From assembly GCA_902619805.1 (NCBI GenBank), contig CACNGC010000006.1, positions 44,976-108,975 on the forward strand: a stretch of 64,000 nt of DNA, in the 5' to 3' direction. A model generated the notes under the pieces. That model saw only the letters and a list, made by a program, of their open reading frames with translations. It ran no database searches and was not told the origin of the DNA. Below, piece by piece: positions 63,704 through 64,000 of this stretch. The translations under genes were made by a program, and so were the position numbers. Origin of the DNA: an uncultured SAR116 cluster alpha proteobacterium (GTDB lineage Bacteria; Pseudomonadota; Alphaproteobacteria; Puniceispirillales; Marisalimonadaceae). Position 1 is the first letter of the stretch, and each line of letters begins with the position of its first letter.

Positions 63704-64000
63704 CTTTCCCTCAAATGGATAGTGGTTGTAAATACAATCACTTAGCTAACAAATTATTAAAGAGATTATCTTATTTAAAACACCCTTACCTAATCTGCAC
63801 CTGTTTGGCACTTATCTCGTACTAAAAATAGGTCAAAAATAGTTGTTTTTTATCCCCAAAATACTCTGTAAAAGTCTGTTAGATTTTTTTCAGCAATCCC
63901 AAAATAAATTTAGTATGACAAGTTAAGTTTAAAAAATAGTCTTTTTAATAAGCAAAAGTATTTTACTTACCATAAAGTTAATAAGTTTAATTGTATACTG
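63704..64000. other. Non-coding region after tRNA-Lys to window end
   Basis: About 300 bases with no convincing gene. A short reading frame across the tRNA and its flank is an artefact of the tRNA sequence. A nine-base inverted pair (63721-63729 with 63734-63742, one G-U) just after the tRNA could be a processing or termination hairpin, but no T-run follows. The remainder is AT-rich without visible repeats. Confidence 0.5.

Noticed and set aside
63643..63825. Open frame running through tRNA-Lys
   Set aside because: Its first 20 residues are the translated tRNA; there is no ribosome site and the remainder has no coding character.
1..64000. CRISPR array, prophage structural genes, rRNA operon or toxin-antitoxin pair
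   Set aside because: No regularly spaced repeats, capsid/tail genes, rRNA or recognisable toxin-antitoxin pair was seen in the window.

Overview
This 64 kb window reads as a chromosomal segment of a low-GC (very AT-rich) alphaproteobacterium, most likely a streamlined marine lineage of the Pelagibacterales/HIMB59 kind. That placement is inferred from gene content and order, not from a marker tree. Supporting points are the aapJQMP general amino-acid transporter, DUF3422, DUF815, TrmFO, the surE-pcm-NlpD and scpA-scpB-tatABC-serS neighbourhoods, short intergenic gaps, and frequent TTG starts preceded by a GGAG-type ribosome site.

Layout: (1) 1-2.1 kb: aminotransferase, hotdog thioesterase, cyclophilin-like protein. 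(2) 2.19-13.59 kb: an 11.4 kb integrated genomic island bounded by 67-bp direct repeats that cover the first 64 bases of a tRNA-Val gene. The left copy is a broken tRNA and the right copy an intact one. A tyrosine integrase sits just inside the left end, and pairs of GTCAC motifs spaced 11 bp lie inside both ends. Cargo: two secreted and several membrane or hypothetical proteins, a protein carrying the three catalytic motifs of family-A/T7-like polymerases, and a six-gene operon recognised as a His-Xaa-Ser (Hxs) peptide-modification system: hxsA precursor, hxsD, radical SAM enzymes hxsB and hxsC, a peptidoglycan-binding membrane protein, a small membrane protein, and a MauG-like di-heme enzyme. 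(3) 13.6-33 kb: mixed metabolic genes (methyltransferase, DUF3422, phosphatase, TauD-like dioxygenase, metC, aapJQMP, sulfurtransferase, a frameshifted cysteine synthase, an ABC-F protein), tRNA-Pro, tRNA-Asn and tRNA-Cys, and a selenium pair (mnmH plus a selD fused to an FAD-dependent oxidoreductase). (4) 33-64 kb: dense housekeeping genes: tolC, valS, an IlvD-family dehydratase, xth, erpA, dgt, argS, a SPOR protein, scpAB, an orphan ABC ATPase, tatABC, serS, surE, pcm, an NlpD-like protein, a DUF815 ATPase, yajC-secDF, trmFO, uvrA, ssb, gyrA, coaD and tRNA-Lys.

How they work together: in the island operon, HxsB and HxsC (with HxsD) are expected to modify the six His-X-Ser repeats of HxsA in the cytoplasm. 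The signal peptide of HxsA, the exported MauG-like di-heme protein and the peptidoglycan-binding protein suggest a product finished and held in the periplasm or cell wall. The chemistry and function are not established, and this is the most interesting system here. Three loci (polymerase-like gene, SnoaL-like gene, cysteine synthase) show reading-frame breaks; the two clearest lie in A/T homopolymers, so indel errors, slippage or real decay all need to be separated.
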